Shown here: piece by piece, positions 7,954-17,884 of the stretch | Layout: each line of letters opens with the position of its first letter | Numbering within the stretch: the stretch's first letter is position 1 | Source of the DNA: Sulfobacillus benefaciens | GTDB lineage: Bacteria > Bacillota > Sulfobacillia > Sulfobacillales > Sulfobacillaceae | NCBI GenBank assembly: GCA_003023725.1 | Contig: PXYT01000026.1 | Location: forward strand, 1 to 45,567 | Reading direction: 5' to 3' | Length of the DNA: 45,567 nt | Notes under the pieces: model-generated | Told to the model about the DNA's origin: nothing | The model's input: the letters and a program-made list of their open reading frames with translations, nothing else | Database searches by the model: none | Program-made: the position numbers and the translations under genes

Positions 7954-10229
7954 GTCGGCATGCCAGGGCCAAGCGGAAAATATTCGCCCCGGAGATAAGG
8001 GAGGACGAGATTGTCATAGTGGGACGATAGTGGATGTCCGGACTGACCTGTCAAGTGAATGCCCACCGATTCCACGGGAGTCGACAGATCCATGATTTGG
8101 CGGTAACTAGGCATGAACGCCACCGGCCTCGGCCAAGGCAGATTCGGCTCCAGAGCAAACGCTGTCTGCAACGGAGTATACAAGTCCCCCGGCATAGGTA
8201 ACATCCGGCGAGCAAATAGCGGCGCCAAAATTTTCACATCGCCAAACGGATGAAAAAGCCGGACTTTATGTGCCCGTCCCCAGGCCCAATGTCCGGATGT
8301 GGAGCCAAAGTGCTTGTGAAGCCATTCCTGGGCTTTAGTGATGGCCTGCGTGATATCCAGTTCGTGCCAGTGCGTTAGAACGGCGGGAATCAAACGCTCC
8401 CCCAAAAGGCTCCACCAGGTCTCGGGGTAGGGGTGGGTTCCCGGCAATCCTGGCCGGATGTCCCGAAAAAACGGAGTGTCAAGACGCCGGCGAATGGGTT
8501 CCGGAACACTGGCCAGAGCAAACAAGTAGAGTATGGTAGGCGCCGCACTGTCTATAGTCACCTGACCATGAAAGTCCTGGAGGGTCTCACGCCATTCAGA
8601 AGGAATTTTCGTTTCTCGCAGTTTTTTTGCGAGTTGATCTAACGGTTCCGAATAGACATCCAGCTGTATAGTCCGAAAAGTGTCTTTGGAATGTCTGGGC
8701 ACCCGTTCAATGAGCTCCTGAATGCGCCGGGCACGCGTTCCCAGAGCATAGCGGCCAAAAAGAGGAACCTCCGCCTCGTCACCCACCACCGGATTATTGG
8801 CACTGACAATATATCCCCTATCCGGATCGAAGATCCGGGGCATTTGCGTCCATTCAACCCATCCCGACCACCGGTATTTTTCGGTGTTCCCATCCACAAC
8901 TCCCCGCCAGGGGCCATTTTCGCGCATAGGCACCCGCCCCGCGGCAATGTATCCGATATGTCCAGCGCTATCACCGTAGACGAAATTCTGGGCAGGAACC
9001 CACCATTCCGCCAAAGCGGTGTTGAATGTCTCCCAGTCATGGGCACGGTCAAGGCGCAATACCGCCTGCGCCAGAGGCAGGGGTTGAAAACCCGCCCATG
9101 CCATCGCGATGTGGTGGTTCTGGTCTTCCGAGTAGATCACTGGGCCCCATTTCGTGTCGTAGCAACTCAGCTTTTCATCCTCTTGCCCCCGCACGTGAAT
9201 GATTTCCTCGCGCTGCACAATGGTTTCCATCTTGTCGTCAACGCGGTAATGCACCTGGTCCGATTCCATCCTAATTCGGTACAAATCCTGAACATCGGGG
9301 TCAATATTGGTCACACCCCAGGCAATATACTGATTTTGGCCAATGACAATGCCAGGAGCCCCCGGCAGAGATGCTCCAAAAACGTGCAGCGCCCCACCTT
9401 CTAAAAACATTTCATACCAAATGGACGGCAATTGCGGCATCAAATGCGGATCATTGGCTAGTAGCGGTCCCCCGGTTTCCGAATGGTTTCCGTCAACCAC
9501 CCAATTGTTGGATCCGACTCCGATACTGCCCCAGGCCTCATAACGTCCCGTATCGGGAACAATGGTGGGCGCTGTCATATTGATTGCACCAAACAGCCAT
9601 TCCCGAACAACCTCGTCGGTATCGGATCCGAGCTGATCGCTGATCCACTTGGCATGCCATATCGAATTAAGGGACCAAGCCAGTTGATAAGCGACGGCAT
9701 TGGTGTCCTCGACCGTCCAGGGCCGCAAATGTCCTTTTAAAAAACGGTATTCGGGAGGCAAAGGCTGAGTGGAAAAAGCATAATTGATCCCCTCAACATA
9801 GGACTGAACATATTCCTTGGTATTGTCCGACCAGGTGCCGACAGCTTCTTTGGCCCAGTGCGCAATATGAAGCTTGCGCATGAAACGGTCAAACACCAAA
9901 GTTTTGGGTCCCAGCAGTTCAGCGAGCTGCCCTAATGGCAGCCGCCTGGACAAATCCATCTGAAAAGCCCGTTCACGGCCATGAATAAACCCTTGCACAA
10001 ACAAGGCGTCCTTCATACTCCCCGCCTGAACATGCGGCACCCCGACATCGTCACGAGTGATTTCTACCGGCCCCTCCAAGTGCTCCGAAAAAATTTCCTG
10101 AGGAAGTTTTTGCACGGGCTTGAGCATTCCCAGCCACCGGAACAAGTGACTGGTCCTCCGGAAACCATGTAACCAGAAGGGATAGTGAAATGAGAGCGCA
10201 TCCATTTCATTGACATGCGACTTACGCAT
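7878..10229 (-). CDS. Penicillin acylase family N-terminal nucleophile hydrolase
   Basis: A 783-residue amidohydrolase precursor. The alpha-subunit region includes DDVGVPHVQA near 60-69 and GRERAFQMDLSRRLPLGQLAELLG near 84-107. The autocatalytic cleavage site is GSNNWVVDG with Ser240 as the future N-terminal nucleophile of the beta subunit, followed by GGPLLANDPHL. The family cleaves amides of penicillins, acyl-homoserine lactones or other N-acyl compounds; substrate is not evident. GAGGTG precedes the ATG. No clear signal peptide is seen, unlike many family members, so a cytoplasmic location is possible. Its 3' end overlaps the convergent amidase gene. Confidence 0.88.
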   Translation of the reverse strand: MRKSHVNEMDALSFHYPFWLHGFRRTSHLFRWLGMLKPVQKLPQEIFSEHLEGPVEITRDDVGVPHVQAGSMKDALFVQGFIHGRERAFQMDLSRRLPLGQLAELLGPKTLVFDRFMRKLHIAHWAKEAVGTWSDNTKEYVQSYVEGINYAFSTQPLPPEYRFLKGHLRPWTVEDTNAVAYQLAWSLNSIWHAKWISDQLGSDTDEVVREWLFGAINMTAPTIVPDTGRYEAWGSIGVGSNNWVVDGNHSETGGPLLANDPHLMPQLPSIWYEMFLEGGALHVFGASLPGAPGIVIGQNQYIAWGVTNIDPDVQDLYRIRMESDQVHYRVDDKMETIVQREEIIHVRGQEDEKLSCYDTKWGPVIYSEDQNHHIAMAWAGFQPLPLAQAVLRLDRAHDWETFNTALAEWWVPAQNFVYGDSAGHIGYIAAGRVPMRENGPWRGVVDGNTEKYRWSGWVEWTQMPRIFDPDRGYIVSANNPVVGDEAEVPLFGRYALGTRARRIQELIERVPRHSKDTFRTIQLDVYSEPLDQLAKKLRETKIPSEWRETLQDFHGQVTIDSAAPTILYLFALASVPEPIRRRLDTPFFRDIRPGLPGTHPYPETWWSLLGERLIPAVLTHWHELDITQAITKAQEWLHKHFGSTSGHWAWGRAHKVRLFHPFGDVKILAPLFARRMLPMPGDLYTPLQTAFALEPNLPWPRPVAFMPSYRQIMDLSTPVESVGIHLTGQSGHPLSSHYDNLVLPYLRGEYFPLGPGMPTHLWFMMSPVPGERGDEVRNTTERG

Positions 10230-10437
10230 TCTTCACCTCGAAATTATTCGTGATGCCATCCAAAATCCATGTCATCCAAATCCGTGTTGCTCGCTTGTAG
10301 TGTACAATTCTCTCAGCAAAATTACTATGCAATGTCCGCTTTCCCGGTGAGTTCTCATGGTCTTTTCATCGAAACCTTGTTTACTTGACAGGAATCCGAC
10401 AACACCGGCTTCGACAACAATCTGTGTGGAGGAGATT

Positions 10438-11010
10438 ATGCATTTTCTTATCGGCATCTGGAGCGCATTTCTTCAAACTTGGATCCACATCGGGATTCAT
10501 ATTTTTCCCCACACGATCCATCCCATGGTTGTGCACTTTCCAATTGCTCTGCTGTATTTGGCGTTAGCTGTCGACATTCTTGGGAAATTAGTCAAAACCC
10601 CCGACCGGTTTTTCGACCGCGCCAGTTTTTGGCTTACCGTTCTCGGATTTATCGCCGGCGCCGTGGCGGCGGCCATGGGCGTAATCTCCGAACAATTCGT
10701 GAAATGGAACAGCACCACGATTGCCATTTTGGCTGCCCACCAACGTGATGCCGTGCTAACGGGAATTTTTGCGTTCCTCGCCATCATAGCCCGCCTCATT
10801 GCCCACTATCCTCAGACCGCAATGGGACGCAATTCACGCTGGTCATTCGCCAACAGCGGGCGGGGAAGGTCAACAGGACTTTCCACATTGTTTCTCTTTC
10901 TGGCGGTTGTCATGATAACCTTGACCGGCACGTTAGGAGGCACGATGGTCTACCATTATGGTGTGGGTATCAGGCACGTCACCTATATTAATCCTCTCAA
11001 GAAACCCTGA
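10438..11010 (+). CDS. DUF2231 membrane protein
   Basis: A 190-residue membrane protein. ATG at 10438 is chosen because TGGAGGAG sits four bases upstream; the longer frame from 10357 lacks a site. The pattern HTIHPMVVHFPIALLYLAL near residues 21-39 is the hallmark of DUF2231 proteins, whose conserved HP...VHFP histidines suggest heme or metal binding. Four membrane helices follow, including FWLTVLGFIAGAVAAAMGV and the last one near GTLGGTMVYHYGVG. A terminator follows directly. The function of the family is not established. Confidence 0.8.
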   Translation: MHFLIGIWSAFLQTWIHIGIHIFPHTIHPMVVHFPIALLYLALAVDILGKLVKTPDRFFDRASFWLTVLGFIAGAVAAAMGVISEQFVKWNSTTIAILAAHQRDAVLTGIFAFLAIIARLIAHYPQTAMGRNSRWSFANSGRGRSTGLSTLFLFLAVVMITLTGTLGGTMVYHYGVGIRHVTYINPLKKP

Positions 11011-11030
11011 GGAAATGGCCCTGAATTTTC

Positions 11031-11053
11031 CCCCGCTACCCGCGGGGTTTTTT
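11031..11053 (+). terminator. Rho-independent terminator
   Basis: CCCCGC (11031-11036) and GCGGGG (11042-11047) form a GC-rich stem with a five-base loop followed by six T residues. It lies 20 bases after the DUF2231 stop. Confidence 0.85.
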
Positions 11054-11197
11054 CGCCGCAAGAGATATTCCCGGCATCTTTGGCATAAACATATCATAGA
11101 GAAAGGAATGCCCGCAGCCATAAGTTGCGGGAAAAGATACTCATGCCATAAGCCGACCGGGGACACTGGTTCGGCACAAAGGAGATCCGTGGCGGTT

Positions 11198-11866
11198 ATG
11201 ACCAAGAGAAGTCCATGGACAATACTGGGATTGCAGCCGACGTCGGACACCGAAGAGATCCGGCAAGCCTATTTGTCGAAGGTCCGCCAGCACCATCCCG
11301 ACCTCTATCAAGAAGATTCTCGGGCCCGCATGGTTCAGGAAGAACAAATGAAATGGATTAACTGGGCCTATACCGAATTGATGGCCAATCCCAACACTGC
11401 TTTTCCCGAGAGCACTGAGGAGCGTCGCGCCCCTTCTGCATCAGGCAAAGAAGAGACCAAGCCGCCCTGGATCACGTGTTCATGGCACGGCCAGCCAGCC
11501 GGCACCCATTGTTCGCGGTGCCACGCCCCCTTATGTCCCGCCTGCCCGGGATTTTTGCAACAATCCTGTGCCTTTCATCTCCGTCAAGCATCCCGGACAA
11601 AATTCCGGCGCCGAGTGATGGGAGAATGGTCTGGGCTTTTTCTGATTGTGGGTTGGGGAAAGTTATGGCCGTGGCCCCTGCCCATCATCTTGTGGACCAT
11701 TCTCGGCTATCTGGCCGTTCTCGGGATTGTGGAACTCCGGCGGTTTAGGTATTTCGGCTGCCTGGCCTGGTTATTTATTCCCTACAGTCTTGTGTTGGCG
11801 GGCCTTTATCGTCTCTATGACGGACTCAGCCGCTGGAACCAAGAGGCGGGCAATATTCCCGATTAA
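11198..11866 (+). CDS. J-domain protein with B-box-like zinc finger and membrane tail
   Basis: A 222-residue protein. Residues 4-65 form a DnaJ J-domain with the HPD motif at 33-35 (RQHHPDLYQ), which stimulates Hsp70 ATPase. Residues 94-127 form a Cys/His array (Cys94, His97, Cys105, Cys108, Cys113, Cys116, Cys124, His127) like a B-box zinc finger. Residues about 145-205 hold two or three membrane helices. This order suggests recruitment of a chaperone to the membrane. ATG at 11198 was chosen; GTG at 11189 is also possible because AAAGGAG ends at 11184. It is separated from the DUF2231 gene by a terminator. Confidence 0.75.
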   Translation: MTKRSPWTILGLQPTSDTEEIRQAYLSKVRQHHPDLYQEDSRARMVQEEQMKWINWAYTELMANPNTAFPESTEERRAPSASGKEETKPPWITCSWHGQPAGTHCSRCHAPLCPACPGFLQQSCAFHLRQASRTKFRRRVMGEWSGLFLIVGWGKLWPWPLPIILWTILGYLAVLGIVELRRFRYFGCLAWLFIPYSLVLAGLYRLYDGLSRWNQEAGNIPD

Positions 11867-12017
11867 GGGGCATCTCCCAGGATTTCGGACGGGGTAACGA
11901 CAAGCCATCAAGAACGAAAGTTCCCGGTGACGCGCGTAACTTCCCGGATCTTGACGCTCGCATTCGGATATAGTAGGGCTATGAAAGCATCCTAAACACA
12001 CGGGGCGGGGGAGCTCT

Positions 12018-12770
12018 ATGCGAGAACCAATAATATCCGTGATTATTCCGACAGTGCATCTTTACACGATAAGACGGGCTCTGAACTCCATCGCGGCGCA
12101 AGGCGCCGGCTATATCTCTCGCTTGGAAGTCTTTGTGGTCTCTGACGGCCGCCCCCCCTTAAACGGACTACTGGCAGGGCAATACCCGTTCGCGCTGCGT
12201 TTCATCGGCGTGTTACCGCAACAAGGTGCGGCCACCGCCCGCAACGTGGGTTTGCATTTTGCCCGCGGACAATATGTCGCCTTGTTGGACGATGACGATG
12301 AATGGTTGCCCAATCACCTCGCCCAGACCATTGCCACATGTGAAAGGACCCGGGGAATTGTTTTTACCGACGCCGAGCTCTACCACGTCCAGGAAGGATG
12401 GCACCGACCGTTTCGTTTTGCGTACCACCCGTCCATGCTTACCAAAACCAGTCCCGTAATCCCTTCCACCATGGTTGCCTTGCGCAAGACCTTTTTCGAA
12501 GTGGGACACTTTGACACTCAAATTCCGGCATATAGCGACTGGGACTGGATTTTGCGTGCGAGTGCCAAAGGAATACCTATTACCCGCATTCCCGAAGTCA
12601 CTACAAACTACTATTTTTCTCCGGAGTCCACTTCCTCCCGTTCCCAGGACATGGTTCCGGAACTGCTCAAACTTTGCCGGAAACACAATCTGGGACGCGT
12701 GCCGGTAGCGAATTTTGCCAAAATGATCACGGATCCCTGGTTCGCACGTTGGCGCATTCCCGGTCCCTGA
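12018..12770 (+). CDS. Family 2 glycosyltransferase
   Basis: A 250-residue GT-A glycosyltransferase. The N-terminus ISVIIPTVHLYTIRRALNSI is the nucleotide-sugar binding strand. GAATARNVGLHFARGQYVALLDDDDEW near 72-98 holds the metal-binding acidic motif. A second acceptor-site motif, YSDWDWILRASAKG, lies near 173-186. No membrane helix is present, so it is a cytosolic or peripheral enzyme. GGGGGAG precedes the ATG. It may decorate an envelope polysaccharide; donor and acceptor are unknown. Confidence 0.88.
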   Translation: MREPIISVIIPTVHLYTIRRALNSIAAQGAGYISRLEVFVVSDGRPPLNGLLAGQYPFALRFIGVLPQQGAATARNVGLHFARGQYVALLDDDDEWLPNHLAQTIATCERTRGIVFTDAELYHVQEGWHRPFRFAYHPSMLTKTSPVIPSTMVALRKTFFEVGHFDTQIPAYSDWDWILRASAKGIPITRIPEVTTNYYFSPESTSSRSQDMVPELLKLCRKHNLGRVPVANFAKMITDPWFARWRIPGP

Positions 12771-12913
12771 TCGCTTGACATCTCTCGGCCCCAGAACGAA
12801 CGGAACGCGCACAATAGAGCCTCCGTAGCCAAGGATCCTCTCAAAACTGTTATGCAGCTCATGACAGACGGTATACCATGACGCTAGGGCGACTTCCAGA
12901 TTATGAACCGCGG

Positions 12914-14083
12914 CTAGGATCGGTTGGCCGAAGAGTTTAAGGCGAGTTCTTCTTCGACAAACACATCCCGGCCTGCCCCCAGCCCAAAGACGGCCATTAA
13001 GACCACCACGAGAAGCATAACGGATAGTGGCAGAACCCACGATCCGGTCCAGCTGTGAAATAGACCTACCGAAATCGGTCCGCAAGCGGCCAGCACATAG
13101 CCGATTGACTGAGCCATGCCCGATATGTTTCCCGCCAGCTGATGGGTTCGGGCGCGCAGACTAAAGAACAACAGAGCCAAACTTATACTGGCCCCCGCGC
13201 CAAATCCGACAAAGATCACCCAAATCACAGAAACGATTGTTCCACGGGTCGTTAACAGCCCCGCATATCCAATCAGAAACAGCGCACTGATCCATAGCAC
13301 CAGATGCTGCTGCCGCGCCTGACGCCCAGCCAGAATTGGCACAATGAAGGTCGCGGGAAGACTCACGATTTGCATAAGAGAAACCAGCCATCCCGCCATC
13401 GTCAGGCTCATGCCGCGATCATGGAGCAAGGTCGGCAGCCAGGCGACGTTCACGTAGAACAGGAAGGACTGCAGGCCCATGAAAAGGGTAATCTGCCAAG
13501 CAATGAGAGAATGCATCAAAAGAGAGGGGCGCTCTTCGTCGGGAGTATGATGGTGTCGTGCCAGGGGCAGCCAGACGACTAAGGCGACCAGGCTCAAAAC
13601 GGCCCAACTCTCCAGCGACCCGCGCCAGCCCAGATGCATTTGCCGTGCCAAGGGCACGCTGATTCCGGAGGCTATCCCGGCAAACACATTCATGGTCGTC
13701 GTGTAAATTCCGGTCATAATTCCGATATGACGGGAAAAATCGCGCTTAATCAAACTGGGAAGCAGCACATTGCCAATAGCGGCCCCGGCCCCCACCAGAA
13801 ACATGCCGCTTAAAAGGGTCCAGGGACCGCCCCATGACCTAAGAAGCGTTCCTGCCAGCAATATCCCGAGCCCGGTAATGAGTGTGCGTTCCAATCCGAA
13901 TCGCCGAGCCCACCGAGGAGCCAAAGGGGAAATCAGTCCGAAAGCCATAAGCGGAATGGTCGTAACCAAACCAGCCAGTGTTCCTGAGATTCCGGTTCCT
14001 TGCACGATATCCGAAATCAACGGGCCTACGCCGGTAATGGTGGGCCGCAAGTTGGCGGCCATTAAAACGACGGCGAGAATCAA
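12914..14083 (-). CDS. MFS transporter, CynX/NimT type
   Basis: A twelve-helix transporter of about 389 residues. The beginning ILAVVLMAANLRPTITGVGPL matches the start of E. coli CynX, and APRWARRFGLERTLITG is the loop 2-3 motif of the major facilitator superfamily. The frame is open up to 14182, but bases 14154-14182 form a promoter, so a start at TTG 14083, behind CGGGGAT, is preferred. CynX-like carriers move cyanate, nitroimidazole-type compounds or organic anions; substrate here is unknown. It is divergent from the aldo/keto reductase gene. Confidence 0.8.
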   Translation of the reverse strand: MILAVVLMAANLRPTITGVGPLISDIVQGTGISGTLAGLVTTIPLMAFGLISPLAPRWARRFGLERTLITGLGILLAGTLLRSWGGPWTLLSGMFLVGAGAAIGNVLLPSLIKRDFSRHIGIMTGIYTTTMNVFAGIASGISVPLARQMHLGWRGSLESWAVLSLVALVVWLPLARHHHTPDEERPSLLMHSLIAWQITLFMGLQSFLFYVNVAWLPTLLHDRGMSLTMAGWLVSLMQIVSLPATFIVPILAGRQARQQHLVLWISALFLIGYAGLLTTRGTIVSVIWVIFVGFGAGASISLALLFFSLRARTHQLAGNISGMAQSIGYVLAACGPISVGLFHSWTGSWVLPLSVMLLVVVLMAVFGLGAGRDVFVEEELALNSSANRS

Positions 14084-14153
14084 AAATCCCCGTCGTGTGG
14101 AAATACTGCCACGATCCGTATTGTTGCCCCCACATCTTAGTTTTAGCCGTTTT

Positions 14154-14182
14154 ATTGTACCCCACTCGGTTCCGACGCTCAA
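14154..14182 (-). promoter_or_regulatory. Promoter of the CynX-type gene
   Basis: On the minus strand TTGAGC (14182-14177) is spaced 17 bases from TACAAT (14159-14154). It overlaps the open 5' extension of the transporter frame, so the extension is unlikely to be translated. Confidence 0.65.
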
Positions 14183-14246
14183 GAAACGCCTGCCTGTCTC
14201 GCGCTTGGGCGAGATTCGCGCCAGGCGGTTTTTGCTGTTCTGGCAC

Positions 14247-14276
14247 TTGAGTAATTTTTTCTCTCGAGGTTATGAT
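14247..14276 (+). promoter_or_regulatory. Promoter of the aldo/keto reductase gene
   Basis: TTGAGT (14247-14252) is spaced 18 bases from TATGAT (14271-14276). The transcript would start about 14 bases before the ATG, just ahead of the ribosome site GGGAGGTGA. Confidence 0.65.
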
Positions 14277-14296
14277 ACCCTGGGAGGTGACTTAAA

Positions 14297-15277
<981 letters not shown>

Positions 15278-15290
15278 TCGTTTAGCCTTT

Positions 15291-15319
15291 AAGGGGCGGG
15301 ATCACGCCTCCCGTCCCTT
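15291..15319. terminator. Terminator-like hairpin between convergent genes
   Basis: AAGGGGCGGGA (15291-15301) pairs with TCCCGTCCCTT (15309-15319), an 11-bp stem with one G-T pair. No T-run follows on the plus strand. It separates the aldo/keto reductase from the convergent secreted-protein gene. Confidence 0.5.
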
Positions 15320-15359
15320 ACCAATGTCTCAGAGTGAATGAGCCAAGCCGGCTTTGACT

Positions 15360-16706
15360 TCATGGGGAAGCGGGACTAAGACTTGGAGTTGACCCCTTGT
15401 CGGGACTTGGCTGAGAAGGCGGCGTCGAGGCCGATGTTGACGGCGACAGTGATGGGGTGGCTGGCACGGAACTGAGAACCTGAGGGCCGCTTTGCCACCA
15501 ATACCATCCAACAGGAACATACACAGTGTGCTGAGAAGTCTGTGCTTGATAGGTTAGAGCTAACAGCACTTGATTCCCCTGTTCCACAATCAGTTTGGGC
15601 GCACCCGGATGCAATGTCTGATATCCCGCTAAATCAATAGGAAGGGCCGCAACGGCTCCAGCCTGGGAGTCTCGCGGCGTATATGAAAGGGTTTCGGCAT
15701 AATGGGTGAGTTGCAGAATTTCGGATTGCGGCAACACCACACTTTGCGCCTGACCCTGTTCATTAATCGCGATTCGGTAGACGAGGGTTTGACTGTTCCA
15801 GGACGTGACGACCCGGTCAGGAACCGGAATTCGGCCAATCAACCGGAAACGGACGCTTTGCCAGCGCCCTCCTTGCAAATTGCTAAGACTGAGAAATGAG
15901 CCACTCTGATTTAATACGACCGAGTTCACGCCAACTTGCGTGTTGAATAAGGTGTTGGCTTCATCAAGACATTGCTGGATAAGAGGCTCGGAAGGGGACC
16001 CAGCCACAGGATGAGGCAGCGAGACCGCCGCTCCGGGGTTAATTTCCGGAACCGGATACAACGTTTGCAATCCCCCCATATAGGGCGACAGTTCGGCAGC
16101 CAAGGGCATCATCTGGGACGCTCTCATTGCGCCTGTCACTAAATTAGCCGTTAACCATGAACTGTTCCGACTGTCCAGAATCGAAAGATAGGCGTCATTT
16201 CCGCTCAAATTGGTCAATTGCACAGTGCCTGCAGCTACATAAGTTCCCGTGATCACGTGATTGCGGGCCGTGAGCACCACCACATTTCCCGGCCCTTGCA
16301 AGATTTGAAGAGTACTGGTTTCCCCTCCCAGATCCGCCTGCAATTCAAACATCACATGGTAATATCGGGATTGATAGAACGCCACAGGATTTAGACTCAA
16401 AGGATATCCGCGAGTCAACAGACTTTCTGTCTGGCTTCCGCCCACGATGCGGACGTTGGTTCCCGCAAAGACCGGAGTCGTAGTCGTGGTAATCGCCGCC
16501 GGTGGTATTCTTATCGTTTTTGCCGACTTCGTTTTCTTGTATGCCCCCACGTCCTTTCGCGGAAAGAGAGGAGCCGTGTGTTTTGCCGATACCCCTTCCC
16601 GTTTCGGAACAACCAATGCATCAAAATGGGGACGTCCTACCGCCACTGCCACAGCGCTGCCCATTACCGCGGCCGCGAGGGACAGCAACGCTAATTGGAC
16701 CTTCAT
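15360..16706 (-). CDS. Secreted protein of unknown function
   Basis: I do not recognise the family. The 448-residue product starts at ATG 16706 with AGAGGAG ten bases upstream; a TTG three codons earlier is too close to that site. An N-terminal signal (MKVQLALLSLAAAVMGSAVAVAV) is followed by a basic linker and a Thr tract (TTTTTP). The middle is beta-rich with few charges. The last about 35 residues are almost only Ser, Pro and Thr (SLSPSTSASTPPSQ), typical of wall-spanning or glycosylated tails. No catalytic motif is seen. A cell-surface location is inferred. Confidence 0.65.
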   Translation of the reverse strand: MKVQLALLSLAAAVMGSAVAVAVGRPHFDALVVPKREGVSAKHTAPLFPRKDVGAYKKTKSAKTIRIPPAAITTTTTPVFAGTNVRIVGGSQTESLLTRGYPLSLNPVAFYQSRYYHVMFELQADLGGETSTLQILQGPGNVVVLTARNHVITGTYVAAGTVQLTNLSGNDAYLSILDSRNSSWLTANLVTGAMRASQMMPLAAELSPYMGGLQTLYPVPEINPGAAVSLPHPVAGSPSEPLIQQCLDEANTLFNTQVGVNSVVLNQSGSFLSLSNLQGGRWQSVRFRLIGRIPVPDRVVTSWNSQTLVYRIAINEQGQAQSVVLPQSEILQLTHYAETLSYTPRDSQAGAVAALPIDLAGYQTLHPGAPKLIVEQGNQVLLALTYQAQTSQHTVYVPVGWYWWQSGPQVLSSVPATPSLSPSTSASTPPSQPSPDKGSTPSLSPASP

Positions 16707-16980
16707 TGACCACAAACTCCTCTGGCTCTAAGGTTCATTGACGATCTCTTCTTTCTGAGAACATAACGCCACCATGCACTATAAGGTTACGGCTTGTGTC
16801 CTTAAAAATCTAGGGAAAGGGAAAGACTCGTACTGGGTACAGAATTTCATTTTTTCGCAGTACATGAAGGGTTCTTCACATAATTCCCAGCCTGTTCGGA
16901 CAGACTCAGGAATGCCGGATCAAACCCGATCCGCTACACCGTCCTATTCGAACGCACTTACGATGAAAAAGGAGTGGATG

Positions 16981-17211
16981 ATGTTGGCTGATGCCCCTCG
17001 TGCCGTCATGTTCGCTGTGGTGACCGTCAACCGTCAAGCCATTGGAGGCGGGATGGCTCCCATCTTCTATGCCCAAGACATTCCGGAGCGGAACAGAACC
17101 GCCCTGTGGTTATCAAGAATCACAAACTGCATTGTTCATGATTTACATGACGGTTCGTTAGCGCTGATTGTGAATGCACCCGATAAGTCTTCGTCCTCTC
17201 ATTCGTCTTAA
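16981..17211 (+). CDS. Capping complex subunit for YIEGIA homologue
   Basis: A 76-residue protein. ATG at 16981 is preferred because GGAG lies six bases upstream inside AAAAAGGAGTGG; the open frame extends further upstream without a site. The core VMFAVVTVNR, GGGMAPIFYAQDIPERN, and IVHDLHDGSLALIV matches, from memory, the small 'capping complex subunit for YIEGIA' family of spore formers (GGAPxFYAxDxxER...VHDL pattern). Its partner YIEGIA is a sporulation-associated membrane protein and is not encoded next to it here. Assignment rests on motif recall, not a search. Confidence 0.6.
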   Translation: MLADAPRAVMFAVVTVNRQAIGGGMAPIFYAQDIPERNRTALWLSRITNCIVHDLHDGSLALIVNAPDKSSSSHSS

Positions 17212-17290
17212 GTCTCTGGGCACGGTTCTTTGAACATAACGCCCGCGCATTCCCCTGGTTAGGTGATAGCCCAGAGGAGGTCAAGCGAGC

Positions 17291-17309
17291 GGCATCCGTG
17301 CAGGATGCC
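17291..17309. terminator. Hairpin after the YIEGIA-capping gene
   Basis: GGCATCC (17291-17297) and GGATGCC (17303-17309) form a perfect 7-bp stem with a five-base loop, followed by a pyrimidine-rich stretch (TTCCTTTCCC). It could end the upstream transcript or mark an old element edge. Confidence 0.4.
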
Positions 17310-17432
17310 GGGGCTTCCTTTCCCTCATGCATGGATCTTGTAACTACTCAGAGGTGGCAGATCCCATTCCGAATAAGGAAGGGCCGTCCCCCCCCCGAAA
17401 TCAGTTGGATGCTCGACACAAGCTGGGGAACC

Positions 17433-17850
17433 CTACGGTGGAGTGGGCGGGAGATAAGGCGCCCCTGGGATCGCTTGTTGGAGATATTCCATAACCGGGA
17501 GCCCCTGTTTCTTCCACGTCGAAATGTCGCCTCGAATCCGTGCCAAGACTTCCGCCCCCGTCATGCTCCGAAAGGTGCCCGAGATCTTCTTCTGGGGGAC
17601 TTTCATCATCCGTACGGCCTGTTCGGCCTGATTACGTAACGTGCGATCTGGATGTGTTTGAGGATTTGCGGATTCAGAATATGCCCACGCGACCGAAGGC
17701 GAAGCGTGAGGCTCAAGGCCGGTTTCTGCCCAATCACGCCGCAGCTAAAGCCGGGCCCTTTGTCATCCCACTGGGATTCGGATACTCCCGCATATTGCTT
17801 GTCTCCCGCGATCTGTCTACGGGCTGGATTCATGGTCCAATCCCGTCCTC
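17433..17850 (-). pseudogene. Decayed IS66-family transposase, C-terminal part
   Basis: Reading the minus strand to the TAG at 17435-17433 gives LRNQAEQAVRMMKVPQKKI, then SGTFRSMTGAEVLARIRGDIS and TWKKQGLPVMEYLQQAI. This is the conserved tail of IS66-type transposases (NNQAER...R.MKV...SG.FR...GA...ARIRGYIST..KQG). Upstream the frame is broken by a TAG near 17750, and no N-terminal part or intact element is present. Several short reading frames in other frames fill the rest. It is a relic of an insertion sequence. Confidence 0.7.
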
Positions 17851-17878
17851 TTGATATCCGGAGCATATAAGCTATTCT
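17851..17878 (+). promoter_or_regulatory. Candidate promoter upstream of the SDR gene
   Basis: TTGATA (17851-17856) is spaced 16 bases from TATTCT (17873-17878). Transcription would begin near 17885, right at the palindrome 17885-17899, with a leader of about 125 bases to the GTG start. Confidence 0.45.
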
Positions 17879-17884
17879 TGTTTA

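Noticed and set aside
8691-9404. 237-codon plus-strand frame inside the penicillin acylase gene
   Set aside because: Fully antisense to a well-supported gene with catalytic Ser240.
12213-13085. 290-codon minus-strand frame across the glycosyltransferase and the transporter
   Set aside because: It overlaps two supported genes and contains no recognisable motif.
14084-14182. Longer N-terminus of the CynX-type transporter
   Set aside because: The stretch contains a TTGAGC-17-TACAAT promoter and there is no ribosome site before TTG 14182.
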